Both the position numbers and the translations under genes were made by a program. Of a stretch of DNA of 64,000 bases, positions 24,489 to 33,491 are shown one piece after another. The DNA is from Nitrosopumilus sp. (GTDB lineage: Archaea > Thermoproteota > Nitrososphaeria > Nitrososphaerales > Nitrosopumilaceae). The stretch is taken from positions 186,001 through 250,000 of the forward strand of contig NZ_JAILWC010000003.1 of NCBI RefSeq assembly GCF_025699125.1. The letters run 5' to 3'. Under the pieces are notes generated by a model. It did no database searches and had not been told where the DNA came from. It worked only from the letters and a program-made list of their open reading frames with translations. Positions within the stretch are counted from its first letter, which is position 1. Each line of letters starts with the position of its first letter.

Positions 24489-25131
24489 ACCGTATGTAAT
24501 TCTCAGTGCTGCAACATCTATTGATGGAAAAATTGCGACTGTAACTGGTGATTCAAAACTATCATCAAAACTAGATGGTATTAGACTACATAAACTAAGA
24601 TCTAAAGTTGATGCAATACTTGTAGGAAAAAATACTGTCTTACTTGATGATCCTATGTTAACTGTACGACATACTAAAGGTAAAAATCCAATTAGAATAG
24701 TTTTAGATTCTAAAGGTAGTATATCAAAAAATTCAAAAATAATTCAAACAAGCAAAAAAATCCCAACTATAGTGGTTGTTTCAAATAAAATCACTAAATC
24801 AAATCTTGAGAGGCTCAAGAAATTTCCTATAGAGATAATTATCGCAGGAAAAAATTCCATTGATATCAAATTATTATTGAAAAAACTTTCATATAAAAAA
24901 ATAAAATCAGTTCTGGTAGAGGGTGGCGGAACTACTAATTGGGAATTTATTAAAAATGGACTTTTTGATGAATTAATTATTACCTTGTCTCCCTTTCTAA
25001 TTGGTGGAAAAGATGCTGTATCGTTGGTTGAAGGAGACGGATTTAGAAAAATCACAAATTCTCCTATTCTGCGACTCAAATCTACTATGAGGCTCAAAAA
25101 TCACCTTGTTTTGAATTACGTAAAAGTGTAA
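24475..25131 (+). CDS. arfC: 2,5-diamino-6-(ribosylamino)-4(3H)-pyrimidinone 5'-phosphate reductase
   Basis: A 218-residue reductase (RibD C-terminal fold) reducing the ribosyl side chain to ribityl with NAD(P)H. Motifs: LSAATSIDGKIAT, LRSKVDAILVGKNTVLLDDP, NPIRIVLDSKG and VEGGGTTNWEFIKNGLFDEL. The length is normal for the archaeal enzyme, and no deaminase domain is attached. It overlaps the amidohydrolase by 14 bases and is the last gene of the cluster. Confidence 0.93.
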   Translation: MEKSKPYVILSAATSIDGKIATVTGDSKLSSKLDGIRLHKLRSKVDAILVGKNTVLLDDPMLTVRHTKGKNPIRIVLDSKGSISKNSKIIQTSKKIPTIVVVSNKITKSNLERLKKFPIEIIIAGKNSIDIKLLLKKLSYKKIKSVLVEGGGTTNWEFIKNGLFDELIITLSPFLIGGKDAVSLVEGDGFRKITNSPILRLKSTMRLKNHLVLNYVKV

Positions 25132-25167
25132 GTTATTATACTTTCTTTGAAATAAAATTACAAGAAA

Positions 25168-25425
25168 TTGGCAGTAAAAAAGAAAGCTACAACAAAAAGA
25201 AAAACTACAACAAAAAAGAAGGCTGCACCAAAAAAGAAGGCTGCACCAAAAAAGAAGGCTACTAAATCAAACACAAAAAAACCAGCATTTGGTGGATATG
25301 CAATTAGTTTTGCAGGTCGTAAAGAAACTGTAGAACAAGTATTTGGAAATAAACCAATTGCTCCAAGTGAAATGACCAAAAAGATTTGGGCATTTGTAAA
25401 ATCAAAGAGCCTCTCTAATCGTTAA
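25168..25425 (+). CDS. Lys-rich tail plus SWIB-like half domain
   Basis: An 85-residue protein starting with TTG (MAVKKKATTKR). The first 37 residues are Lys/Ala/Pro repeats like a histone H1 tail (units of KKKAAP encoded by an 18-base repeat). The C-terminal part, TVEQVFGNKPIAPSEMTKKI followed by WAFVKSKSLSNR, resembles one half of a SWIB domain. A chromatin or DNA-associated role is plausible but unproven. The same MAVKKKAT N-terminus occurs in the protein encoded at 40700-41176. Confidence 0.6.
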   Translation: MAVKKKATTKRKTTTKKKAAPKKKAAPKKKATKSNTKKPAFGGYAISFAGRKETVEQVFGNKPIAPSEMTKKIWAFVKSKSLSNR

Positions 25426-25453
25426 ACTGATTTGTTAACGATTTATCGTTAAC
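25419..25453. terminator. Three-arm inverted repeat after the SWIB-like gene
   Basis: GTTAACGAT (25434-25442) pairs perfectly with ATCGTTAAC (25445-25453). It could also pair with the ATCGTTAA at 25418-25425 that contains the stop codon. A T-rich run follows. It is either a terminator or an operator for the hemerythrin gene. Confidence 0.45.
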
Positions 25454-25523
25454 TAATTTCTATCTTTTAATTATTTTTTTAAAATAAATAAGATATAGAT
25501 ATTGGATTTTATTCAAAATTATT

Positions 25524-26081
25524 ATGTCTACAGCATCATTAAGACGCGATCATGACTTGATAGAAAAAGTCATCAAAGCAATGGAATCTACAATTCAATT
25601 ACTAAATGACAATAAACAAATTCCTGAATCAATTTTATTTCCTGTAATTGATTTTTCAAAAAATTTTACTGATGTTTGTCATCATACTAAAGAAGAAAAA
25701 TCTCTATTTCCTGCATTAGAACAAGCTGGAATGCCTAGTAATATGGGTCCTATAGCAATGATGTTAATTGATCATCAACGTTCCAGAGAAATTGGATCTC
25801 AAATGGAAGAATCAGCTAAAGAATATCTTTCATCAGGAGATTCTACAAAATTGATTAGCGATATGCAACAATATGTTGAACATATAACAGAACATCTATG
25901 GAAAGAGAATAATAGATTATTCATGATGGCTGAAGCACGATTACAATATGTTTCAAAAAAAGTAGATGATGAGCTAAATGAAATAGAAAAAACTCAACTT
26001 AATGATTTAGGAAAATCTAGAGAACATTATGAGAAATTAGCTGAAAATCTTTCAAAAGATATATCTGAACAGGGTAATTAG
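25524..26081 (+). CDS. Hemerythrin HHE-domain protein
   Basis: A 185-residue four-helix bundle with likely di-iron ligands: His in RRDHDLIEK, His-His in VCHHTKEEKSLFP, His in LIDHQRSRE and His/Glu in VEHITEHLWKENNRLF. A C-terminal coiled coil of about 40 residues follows. It probably binds oxygen, nitric oxide or another small molecule. Nitric oxide handling would suit an ammonia oxidiser, but this is inference. The next gene starts 2 bases later. Confidence 0.87.
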   Translation: MSTASLRRDHDLIEKVIKAMESTIQLLNDNKQIPESILFPVIDFSKNFTDVCHHTKEEKSLFPALEQAGMPSNMGPIAMMLIDHQRSREIGSQMEESAKEYLSSGDSTKLISDMQQYVEHITEHLWKENNRLFMMAEARLQYVSKKVDDELNEIEKTQLNDLGKSREHYEKLAENLSKDISEQGN

Positions 26082-26083
26082 AT

Positions 26084-26395
26084 TTGTCTTCTAGCATATT
26101 TGGTCAAGTGATAGGAGTTAGAAAATTTGCTAATGGTGACATTGAATTAGATTTCTACCATGAAGATGAAATAACAGAATATCGATATTCTTCGGATCCT
26201 AGTAGATTGGGAAATTTTCCAAAGGAATTAGCTGAAACTTTAGCCAATACTTTGGCTTTGGATATTTGTGTTGAGATTTACTTTGGTGAAGATGGCAGTC
26301 CTACACATATTGAGCTTGAAGAATGTGATGAAGAAGATGATGAAGAAGATGATGAAGAAGATGATGAAGATTTTGATGAATCTACTGAGACTTAA
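26084..26395 (+). CDS. Small protein with acidic repeat tail
   Basis: A 103-residue protein starting with TTG (MSSSIFGQVIGVRKF). Residues 1-80 look like a compact alpha/beta domain. The tail is a run of Glu and Asp encoded by a 12-base repeat (GATGATGAAGAA). I do not recognise the family. It is adjacent to the hemerythrin gene and probably cotranscribed, so it could be an accessory protein for it (inference). Confidence 0.65.
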   Translation: MSSSIFGQVIGVRKFANGDIELDFYHEDEITEYRYSSDPSRLGNFPKELAETLANTLALDICVEIYFGEDGSPTHIELEECDEEDDEEDDEEDDEDFDESTET

Positions 26396-26412
26396 ATGAA
26401 TTAATGAGTAAT

Positions 26413-27816
26413 TTACTCTACATAATGATGATGTGTAAGATTGTCATAAAATCTGACTGATTTTAGATTCACAAATTCAAGCATTCCGTACCTTGATAAC
26501 TCCCTTCCAAATCCACTATGTTTTATTCCTCCAAATGGAATTCTAGGATCAGAAATTACAACATTATTTACACTGACAATTCCTGAATCTATTCTTCTTG
26601 ACATTTTATCTGCTTTAGCAAGATCTTTTGTCCAGATACTTGCACCTAAACCAAATTCACTCTCATTAGCTAATTTAATTGCCTCACTTTCATTTTCAAC
26701 TACTGTAATTGGAGCAACTGGTCCAAATGTTTCTTCAGTTGCAATTCTCATATCTGATGTTATGTTTTTAAGAATTGTTGGTTTGTAAAAGAATCCTTTT
26801 CCGTCAATTTCTGAACCTCCTAGAAGAATTTCTGCACCTTTTGCTTTTGCATCTTCCACAATTCCAGAAATTGTTTCTAAACCTTCTTTATTTGAAATAG
26901 GCCCAATATCTGTTTCAATTGACATAGGATCTCCTACTTTGAGTTGTGATGCATTTTTTATAAATAATTCAGTAAATTCTTCTGCAATATTTTTTCCAAC
27001 AAAAAATCTCTTTGATGCTACACAACTTTGACCGCAATTGATGAATCTACCTTTAACTGCGCCTTCAGCAGCTTTTTCAATTATTGCATCATCTAATACA
27101 ATAAATGGATCACTCCCTCCTAATTCTAATACGCATTTTTTTAAATTTTTTGCAGCCCTTTCACCAACTTTTGCACCAGCATTTGTACTTCCTGTAAAAG
27201 TTACTGCATTAACATCTGAATCAATAAGGTGATTTGCAGAATCAACACTACCTACTATTGTTTGATAAATTCCATCTGGCATTCCTGATTCAGTAAATGC
27301 TTTCTCAATTTCAATTCCTGATTGCATAGTTACTCTAGATGGTTTCATTACAATCACATTTCCAGCCATTAAACATGGAGCTGCAAATCTTAATGCTTGC
27401 CAATAAGGAAAATTCCAGGGCATAATGGAACCAATTACTCCTAATGGTTCAAAAGTTAGAAAACTTTTCCTTGCATCTGTGTTTAATACTTCATCAGAAA
27501 GAAAACTATCTCCATGATCTGCATAAAACTCTAATGCCCAAGCACATTTTTCAACTTCTCCAATTGATTCTTTGAGAGCTTTTCCCATTTCAGTTGTTGC
27601 AACTTTTGCAAGTTCCGTTTTGTGTTTCTTAAGATATTCTACTAAATTGTAAACATAACTTCTACGTTTTTCATAATCTTTTTTCCATTCTGGAAAAGCT
27701 CTTTTTGCTTTTCCCACTAATGCAAATACCTGATTTTTATCCATTGTATCATATGTTTTAATTTCTTCACTTGTTGCTGGATTTATTGTAGTTATTTGAC
27801 CCAAGGATTTTTTCAA
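26413..27816 (-). CDS. NAD(P)-dependent aldehyde dehydrogenase (succinate-semialdehyde dehydrogenase-like)
   Basis: A 467-residue aldehyde dehydrogenase oxidising an aldehyde to the acid. Motifs: IMPWNFPYWQALRF, VTFTGSTNAGAKVG, catalytic Glu in LELGGSDPF, catalytic Cys in GQSCVASKRF, and EETFGPVAP. The overall pattern fits the succinate-semialdehyde dehydrogenase (GabD/Sad) branch, so a link to 4-hydroxybutyrate metabolism is conceivable. It starts with TTG 27816 behind AGGAGA, 5 bases upstream. It converges with the acidic-tail gene. Confidence 0.88.
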   Translation of the reverse strand: MKKSLGQITTINPATSEEIKTYDTMDKNQVFALVGKAKRAFPEWKKDYEKRRSYVYNLVEYLKKHKTELAKVATTEMGKALKESIGEVEKCAWALEFYADHGDSFLSDEVLNTDARKSFLTFEPLGVIGSIMPWNFPYWQALRFAAPCLMAGNVIVMKPSRVTMQSGIEIEKAFTESGMPDGIYQTIVGSVDSANHLIDSDVNAVTFTGSTNAGAKVGERAAKNLKKCVLELGGSDPFIVLDDAIIEKAAEGAVKGRFINCGQSCVASKRFFVGKNIAEEFTELFIKNASQLKVGDPMSIETDIGPISNKEGLETISGIVEDAKAKGAEILLGGSEIDGKGFFYKPTILKNITSDMRIATEETFGPVAPITVVENESEAIKLANESEFGLGASIWTKDLAKADKMSRRIDSGIVSVNNVVISDPRIPFGGIKHSGFGRELSRYGMLEFVNLKSVRFYDNLTHHHYVE

Positions 27817-27886
27817 GAATTTCTCCTATTTAATCTGTAACTCGTTTTTCAATATTTTTTGTAAATTCAGTGTATTTGAGTTAAAA

Positions 27887-28402
27887 TCAGAATGTTTGCT
27901 GCATATCTTTCTTGATTTCATCGATCTTCTTTGAATATGCTTTTTTAGATTTATCATTCTTTTTTAGGTTTAGAACACTTCCACATGATGGGCATTTGAA
28001 CATTCCATCAAGTGCACTCTCAAATGTCACTCTGGGGCAATCTTCATTACCACAATGATAAAAGTCTGAAGCATTTTCATAATCTAATCTTTGTTGTAAT
28101 CTTTCTTCGATTTTCTTTTTCTGGCTTTCAATAAAATGCTCTACTTCTTCCCTTCTGGTTCTCCATCTGTAGACAAACCACCCCTTTCTTTCATCTTTTA
28201 CCCTGATCCCAGTGATTAAGGATTTTCCAAACAAATCATACAATACTTTTCTTACCATGTTGATCCTAAGACCAGTAGAGCTTGCAATTTCTTCATCAGT
28301 TGCATCTTCTGCTTTGAGTAATGATCTTGCTACTTTGAGGTATTCATCTCCTCCTATCATGGAGGCTATTCTAACAAAAGGATCTTCGTATTTGTCTACC
28401 AA
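27887..28402 (-). CDS. tfe: Transcription initiation factor TFE (alpha subunit)
   Basis: A 171-residue general transcription factor that helps RNA polymerase melt promoter DNA. The N-terminal winged helix (ATDEEIASSTGLRINMVRKV, then LYDLFGKSLITG) is followed by a coiled linker and a zinc ribbon (CGNEDCPRVTFESA ... FKCPSCGS). The length matches archaeal TFE-alpha. It lies downstream of the Trm56 gene on the same strand, with a 26-base gap. Confidence 0.93.
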   Translation of the reverse strand: MVDKYEDPFVRIASMIGGDEYLKVARSLLKAEDATDEEIASSTGLRINMVRKVLYDLFGKSLITGIRVKDERKGWFVYRWRTRREEVEHFIESQKKKIEERLQQRLDYENASDFYHCGNEDCPRVTFESALDGMFKCPSCGSVLNLKKNDKSKKAYSKKIDEIKKDMQQTF

Positions 28403-28428
28403 CTCTAATGACTCTTGATTTTCTATTA

Positions 28429-28983
28429 TTAATCCCTTGTTTCTTCTACTTGTACATTTTTGCCATTTTTAGTGGGTATGATCTTTCTTTTTGCATTTGC
28501 AAAGTATTTCTCAAACTGACTGCCTTTTTGAATCCGATCTAAGAGAATTGCCAGGGCACTGATCTCTGAATGCGGTTGACTACCAATTCCTACATTATAA
28601 TCTGCTAATTCATAAATCTCTCTAGGTACTTTTTCGGCTCCTACAACAATTAACAAATTTTTTTCCTTTTGAATCTCCTCTTGTACATTATTGATATTTT
28701 GACCATACATTGAAAGATGAATAATTTTGAAATCTTCTTCCTTTTTCTTTTTTACAATATTTTTCCATTTATCAATAAATTCTACTTCAAATTTCCCGCC
28801 CCATGTTTTATTGATTTTTTCTACAGTGTCTTTGATTTCTGGATTAACTTCATTCATGAAAATTCTTTCTGCGCCAAATGCTCGTGAAACAAGTGCAACA
28901 TGTGTAGTGACTCTATCGTCTCTTACAAGACGTTGTCCAATTCTTAAAACTTCAATTACCAAATGTTTCTTTTGCTCCTTCAA
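28429..28983 (-). CDS. tRNA (cytidine(56)-2'-O)-methyltransferase
   Basis: An archaeal SPOUT methyltransferase (Trm56) adding a 2'-O-methyl group to C56 in the tRNA T-loop. Motifs: [30 protein letters not shown], the donor-binding loop [16 protein letters not shown] and [20 protein letters not shown]. The frame overlaps hflX by 32 bases if it starts at ATG 28983 (MKEQKKH). A TTG at 28962 giving LVIEVLRIG fits homology better, so the start is uncertain. It is probably translationally coupled to hflX. Confidence 0.92.
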   Translation of the reverse strand: MKEQKKHLVIEVLRIGQRLVRDDRVTTHVALVSRAFGAERIFMNEVNPEIKDTVEKINKTWGGKFEVEFIDKWKNIVKKKKEEDFKIIHLSMYGQNINNVQEEIQKEKNLLIVVGAEKVPREIYELADYNVGIGSQPHSEISALAILLDRIQKGSQFEKYFANAKRKIIPTKNGKNVQVEETRD

Positions 28984-30073
28984 ATGAATTTTTATTGAAA
29001 TTGTATGAATTTTGACTCATAGTGATATTCTTGATTAATTTTTTCAATTCATTAACATTTTTGCCTGTTTTTGCAGAAACTGAAATCACTTTTTTATTTT
29101 CAGCTAAATTTAGAATATTGATTTTTCGGTCTATCTCATCCTGTTTTAATAAATCATCTTTATTTAACACATAAATTATTTTATCTTGTTCAACCCCTAA
29201 CTCACTTAAAGTTCTCATGCAACTGGAAAATTTCTTTTTCAATTCAAATACAGAATCACTAATATCAATTACTAATAGAATGATGTCTGTGTATGTTAGT
29301 TCTTCTAAAGTTGATTTGAATGCATCAATCATATATGCAGGCAATTTACTGATAAATCCAACTGTATCTGCAATTAAGAATGGTTCTTGATTGATAGTTA
29401 ATCTTCGTGTAGTTGTTGTAAGTGTTGTAAACAGTTCTTTGCTTTGTGCTCTTGATTCACCTGTTACTTTGTTAAACAAGGTTGTTTTTCCTGCAGATGT
29501 ATATCCTGCAAGTGAAATAGTCTTGAATCCAAGTCTTTTTCGTCCTTGTCTATGAAGTTCTCTTTGTTTTCCTGCTTTTTCAAGTTTAGATCTTAATGTT
29601 TGCATTCTGTGTTTAATATCGTTATAATAGACATCCACCTCAAATTTTCCAATGCCCATAAACCCTGGTTGCTCACCCATATTTGCAAGACGAACTTTTT
29701 CTTTTGCTCTGGCCATCTCATATCTCAACTGAGCTAATTTGACTTGCAACTTTGATTCTGCACTTGATGCCCTGCTTTCAAAGATTTCAAGAATTAATCC
29801 TTCTCTATCTAAAATTTCACGATGTAAGGCTGAAGCTAAATTATAATTTTGACTTGGTTTCAAAATTTCATCAAATATTATTACCTCTGGCCTAAGCTTA
29901 TCTGCTATCTCTTCTAATCTTTCTAAAACTCCTCCACTAATTCCGTATTTTGGTTTTTGAAGATAATCTTGCTGGATAATGTGAACTACTTCATACCCTG
30001 CTGCATCACAGAGTCCTTTGGCCTCGTTAATCGAATCTTCCTGGTCATATGTGATTAAAATTGCAGATTTCAT
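28952..30073 (-). CDS. hflX: GTPase HflX
   Basis: A 373-residue ribosome-associated GTPase. An N-terminal HflX domain precedes a helical linker ([20 protein letters not shown] region), then the GTPase: P-loop [14 protein letters not shown] (about residues 189-202), a Thr-rich switch (TTLTTTTRR), [10 protein letters not shown] and NKDD. In bacteria HflX splits stalled ribosomes; an analogous role is inferred here. It is first in a run with Trm56 and TFE. Confidence 0.92.
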   Translation of the reverse strand: MKSAILITYDQEDSINEAKGLCDAAGYEVVHIIQQDYLQKPKYGISGGVLERLEEIADKLRPEVIIFDEILKPSQNYNLASALHREILDREGLILEIFESRASSAESKLQVKLAQLRYEMARAKEKVRLANMGEQPGFMGIGKFEVDVYYNDIKHRMQTLRSKLEKAGKQRELHRQGRKRLGFKTISLAGYTSAGKTTLFNKVTGESRAQSKELFTTLTTTTRRLTINQEPFLIADTVGFISKLPAYMIDAFKSTLEELTYTDIILLVIDISDSVFELKKKFSSCMRTLSELGVEQDKIIYVLNKDDLLKQDEIDRKINILNLAENKKVISVSAKTGKNVNELKKLIKNITMSQNSYNFNKNSFEGAKETFGN

Positions 30074-30103
30074 TATATTTCATTCTTAGTCAATTTTTAA
30101 TTA

Positions 30104-31150
30104 TTATTCCGTTTTTTTCAGTACTTTTTCAATATTCATATTCAAAACAATTTCTGCTATGTCGCTAGCATACTCTGAAACTCTTCTAATATTTTCAGAC
30201 ATTCTTCTTACTCTATAAAACTCCTCATCATCTTTTAATGATTTTGATGCATCTCTGACTTTTTTCTCATATTTGCTAATTTCATTTGTTTTCTCAATGG
30301 TTTTTTCTGCTTGAACATAATCTTCTTTGAATAAAGCCAAACATGCATCATCTAACACTGATAAACAAAATTCATTCATATCTTGAAGCTTATCTAAAAT
30401 CTCTTTCTTAACTGGTTTTTTAAATTCTAAAAGATCAGATGCAATAAATGATGCATGATCTCCTGCTCTTTCAATATTTTTTACAACCAACCTGTACCCA
30501 AGGCAATTTCTGGCATTTCTAAAACCCATCTCTTTTAGCATGTGTTCATTTTGGATTGCTATTTTTAATTGTCTAATAATATAAAATCCAAATCTATCTA
30601 CTTCGTCATCTGTATTGATTACTTCTTGTGCTAATTCTAGATTGTTTTCTTTTACTGCTAAAATAGCATCACTAGACATTGATTTTGCCAAATGTATCAT
30701 CCGCTTGAATGCTCCATCCACTGACAATTCCAATAAATTCACAAGAACCTGAACTGTAATTCCTCCACTAGAATCAGAAATTATTTCTGAACCCATAAGC
30801 ATTCTCTTCACTGCTTCTTTCACTGTATTCCTTTGATTGGGACTCAATCTACCGTTTTTTGGTTTAACATTAATTGTCCTGAACCCTAGAAAATACAATG
30901 AAATTAATTTTCTAATTATGGAAGATGCATTTTCTTCAATATCTATCTCTATTACAGCATCCTCTTTTTTTTGGATACGTGATTCGAATTTTGGGGGATA
31001 AAGCTCTAATGTTGAGGAACCTTTTCTAACCATCCTAATTTGATCTCCTTGTTTAAGACCTAATTCCATTATCCACTGTTTTGGAAGTGAAACTATGTAT
31101 GATGATTTTCCTGTAAATTGAATTTTCCTTGTCTCTTCTCTCTCTTCCAT
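30104..31150 (-). CDS. PhoU-domain protein with AbrB-like N-terminus
   Basis: A 348-residue protein. The first 55 residues form a SpoVT/AbrB-like swapped-hairpin domain (RKIQFTGKSSYIVSLPKQWI, then LGLKQGDQIRM). The rest is two PhoU-like three-helix bundles with metal-binding-type motifs (TDDEVDRFGFYIIRQLK, KNIERAGDHASFIA, ENIRRVSEYASDIAE). Archaeal proteins of this layout are annotated as phosphate-uptake regulators. DNA binding by the N-terminus would allow direct transcription control; no phosphate transporter is in the window. Confidence 0.85.
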   Translation of the reverse strand: MEEREETRKIQFTGKSSYIVSLPKQWIMELGLKQGDQIRMVRKGSSTLELYPPKFESRIQKKEDAVIEIDIEENASSIIRKLISLYFLGFRTINVKPKNGRLSPNQRNTVKEAVKRMLMGSEIISDSSGGITVQVLVNLLELSVDGAFKRMIHLAKSMSSDAILAVKENNLELAQEVINTDDEVDRFGFYIIRQLKIAIQNEHMLKEMGFRNARNCLGYRLVVKNIERAGDHASFIASDLLEFKKPVKKEILDKLQDMNEFCLSVLDDACLALFKEDYVQAEKTIEKTNEISKYEKKVRDASKSLKDDEEFYRVRRMSENIRRVSEYASDIAEIVLNMNIEKVLKKTE

Positions 31151-31234
31151 AATCTAAAGAGATTAATCCTATCTATATAGTTTAGTAGTTATAATATGGT
31201 CTTGCATTGAACTAATATTTAGAAAAGATCTTTT

Positions 31235-31714
31235 ATGCATGTGGATCAAATTCTCAAACTCCGATATTCACTTGATGCATTATTTGGAAATGGAGTATCA
31301 AAATATTTACCAAAAAATATTGAAATGATATTTTCTAGAAAGACCGGAAGAATCCGAACTGTTTTGCATGAGGGAAAATTATTGTGTACTTTGAGAATTG
31401 ATGGTGGCTTAGCAATTAGTCCTTATTTTGCTCAAATTTTATTGAAAAGTAAAACATTCAAAGAAAATTGTGTGGAAATAAACAAGGATGCTGCTCCTTT
31501 TGTAATGGATGGAAAATCAGTATTTTGTAAACATGTAGTATGGTGTGGAAATAAAGTTAGAATTTCTGCTGATACCCCTGTATTGTTCAAGGGTAGAGTA
31601 ATTGCAGTGGGTAAGGCTGTTTTGTCCCATGAGATGATTTCTGATTTTAATAGAGGTGTGGCAATAAAGGTCAGAGATAGTTTAAAAAGTCCAAAGGAGG
31701 CAATAGAATCATGA
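31235..31714 (+). CDS. PUA-domain protein, MCT-1/Tma20-like
   Basis: A 159-residue protein with an N-terminal domain and a C-terminal PUA RNA-binding domain (INKDAAPFVMDGKSVFCKHV ... RVIAVGKAVLSHEMISDFNR, with GVAIKV after). The arrangement resembles MCT-1/Tma20, which acts on ribosomes in initiation or recycling. The next gene, NAC, starts in a 4-base ATGA overlap. This ribosome-linked pairing supports a translation role. A rRNA or tRNA modification guide role is the alternative. Confidence 0.75.
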   Translation: MHVDQILKLRYSLDALFGNGVSKYLPKNIEMIFSRKTGRIRTVLHEGKLLCTLRIDGGLAISPYFAQILLKSKTFKENCVEINKDAAPFVMDGKSVFCKHVVWCGNKVRISADTPVLFKGRVIAVGKAVLSHEMISDFNRGVAIKVRDSLKSPKEAIES

Positions 31715-32052
31715 TGCGAGGAGGTAATCGTGAAATGCGAAGAATGATGGATAAGATGGGTCTAGACATGAATGAACTATCAAATGTTCAAGAGGTAATA
31801 ATCAAAACTGACAAGAAAGAGATCATTATCACAAAACCCTCCGTTACTGAAATGAAAGCAAAAGATAATTCGATTTTTACAGTAACTGCAGATAGCTATG
31901 AAGAAAGAGAATTGGAAGTTCCAATTTTCTCAGAAGAGGACATTCAACTTGTGAGTCAACAGGCTGGAGTTGATGAAGAAAAGGCCAAAAATGCTTTAGA
32001 GGAGGCCAAAGGCGATCTTGCTAGAGCAATCTTGCTTTTGACAAGTGGATAA
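31711..32052 (+). CDS. nac: Nascent polypeptide-associated complex protein
   Basis: A 113-residue archaeal NAC (alpha-type) that binds emerging polypeptides at the ribosome exit. A basic N-terminus (MMRGGNREMRRMMDKMG) precedes the NAC barrel (VQEVIIKTDKKEIIITKP) and a C-terminal UBA domain (QQAGVDEEKAKNALEEAKGD). It is translationally coupled to the PUA gene. The assignment is firm. Confidence 0.93.
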   Translation: MMRGGNREMRRMMDKMGLDMNELSNVQEVIIKTDKKEIIITKPSVTEMKAKDNSIFTVTADSYEERELEVPIFSEEDIQLVSQQAGVDEEKAKNALEEAKGDLARAILLLTSG

Positions 32053-32130
32053 TTTTTATTTGTTTTTTGTGCCTAAAAACTAACCAAAAATGAATGATTT
32101 AAGTAATGGATTCATTAAATTTTGAGTATA

Positions 32131-32466
32131 ATGAGTAGTATGGCCGAATCCAAAGTTACGGGAATTATCAAATCTCTGAATGCTTTAGAAGATGACCTGG
32201 ATTCTTTGAACAGTAAAGTAGGTGATATGAAAAAACAACTGAATCTAAAAGCTCAGTCTAAAATTGATTCATTATTAGAAAAAACTCGAGAAATGGCCAC
32301 AAAAGAGGCTGAAGTAATTATTAATGCATCTAAAGAAAAGGCAACTTCTGAATCTCAAAGAATTGCCCAAGAAGGTGATGCTAAATTATCTGAAATACAA
32401 TCCACAATTGATGCCAATTTTGATGAAGCAGTGAAACATGTGGTGTCAACTGTTTTGAAGGCATAA
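32131..32466 (+). CDS. Coiled-coil protein, A-type ATPase subunit H-like
   Basis: About 111 residues, almost entirely helical with heptads, from ALEDDLDSLNSKVGDMKKQL to VKHVVSTVLKA. The central EAEVIINASKEKATSESQRI resembles subunit H (AhaH/NtpG) of archaeal ATP synthases, the peripheral stalk coiled coil. No other ATPase genes are nearby, so this is only a resemblance. ATG 32131 or 32140 is the start; the TTG at 32122 is less likely. Confidence 0.55.
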   Translation: MSSMAESKVTGIIKSLNALEDDLDSLNSKVGDMKKQLNLKAQSKIDSLLEKTREMATKEAEVIINASKEKATSESQRIAQEGDAKLSEIQSTIDANFDEAVKHVVSTVLKA

Positions 32467-32520
32467 ACCTAAATTTCATATTTTATTCAAAAAAATATCG
32501 ATCCCTTACTTAATACTCGT

Positions 32521-33150
32521 ATTGGAATTGCTACTACGTATGGTAAACATTACTATAGATTTTCAACCTATCTTAAAACACTTCAATTATCTTTTGATTC
32601 TATTCTCCCAGAAGAAATTTTAGATTATTCAGGGCATCTAATATTTACAACTAGGAAAGAATCTCCCAAAAAATGTAAAAAACTATTATTTCATGAAGAT
32701 ATATTTGAACAGCCTTCAACTGTGATTAGAGGAATAATAATGCAAAAACTCAATCTAGATTTTGAGGAAGAAATTTTAATTTTAGGTGTTGATCCTGGAC
32801 AACGAATAGGCTTATCTGTATTTTATTATGGGCAAGAAATTGAGAGATCATTTCATTTATCGATTGAAGACTTTGTTTTTCACATTATTCAAATTTTAGG
32901 AGGCCTTAGAGCAAAACAAAAAATAATAAAAATTGGAAATGGAAATATGGTCATTGCCAAAAAAATTGTTTCTATGTTGAATCTAACATTTTGTTCATCT
33001 TTTGAATTGGAATTTGTTGATGAACGGAAAACTAGTTTAAAAATTAAAAATTTCAATCAACGAGGAAAACGAGATATGCTTTCAGCAAAATATATCTCTC
33101 AACGTGATGGTTTTAGACATTCCATTTTACCATTGTCTTTGACAGGTTGA
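32521..33150 (+). CDS. RuvC/YqgF-like RNase H-fold protein without a canonical start codon
   Basis: The frame is open from 32473 and looks coding well before the first GTG (32722), e.g. GIATTYGKHYYRFSTYLKT. No ATG, GTG or TTG lies in that part; ATT at 32521 (giving IGIATTYGKHYYRF) is a plausible start about 12 bases after a start site predicted from BoxA ATATTTTATT. The second half has RNase H-fold signatures: ILGVDPGQRIGLSV (strand-one Asp), FVDERKTS (as in YqgF) and KRDMLSAKYIS (late Asp). A Holliday-junction-resolvase-like nuclease is possible; the function is inferred. Confidence 0.6.
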   Translation: MGIATTYGKHYYRFSTYLKTLQLSFDSILPEEILDYSGHLIFTTRKESPKKCKKLLFHEDIFEQPSTVIRGIIMQKLNLDFEEEILILGVDPGQRIGLSVFYYGQEIERSFHLSIEDFVFHIIQILGGLRAKQKIIKIGNGNMVIAKKIVSMLNLTFCSSFELEFVDERKTSLKIKNFNQRGKRDMLSAKYISQRDGFRHSILPLSLTG

Positions 33151-33491
33151 ACGTTCAAGAATTCTATTTTTCTAAAAATTATCTGTTTTTATCTTTCATT
33201 AATACTTCATTAACACAATTATGAAAGTATGATGATTTCTTGAATTTTTTATATTTTTTTGAAAAAAGAATGAAATTTTTTGTTAAACAACTATATTGAT
33301 AGTTATTATTTTTTCAAAAAATATCGAAATAAAATAAGCTATACATATTTATTGGAGATTTCAAGTTTTTTTTTGAAACAAATACTGATGATCGCATTAT
33401 AATTGAAAATATTTGCAACTTTTTTAATTTTTTTTATAGATTTTATCGATCCATCCTTATATAGTTATGAATTCTATAAGATACTACCAAG
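33151..33491. other. AT-rich intergenic stretch of 341 bases
   Basis: Long T and A runs; no gene or RNA is recognised. CTTATATAG at 33456-33464 is a good BoxA about 30 bases before the next ATG (33492). The rest shows no structure I can support. Confidence 0.5.
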
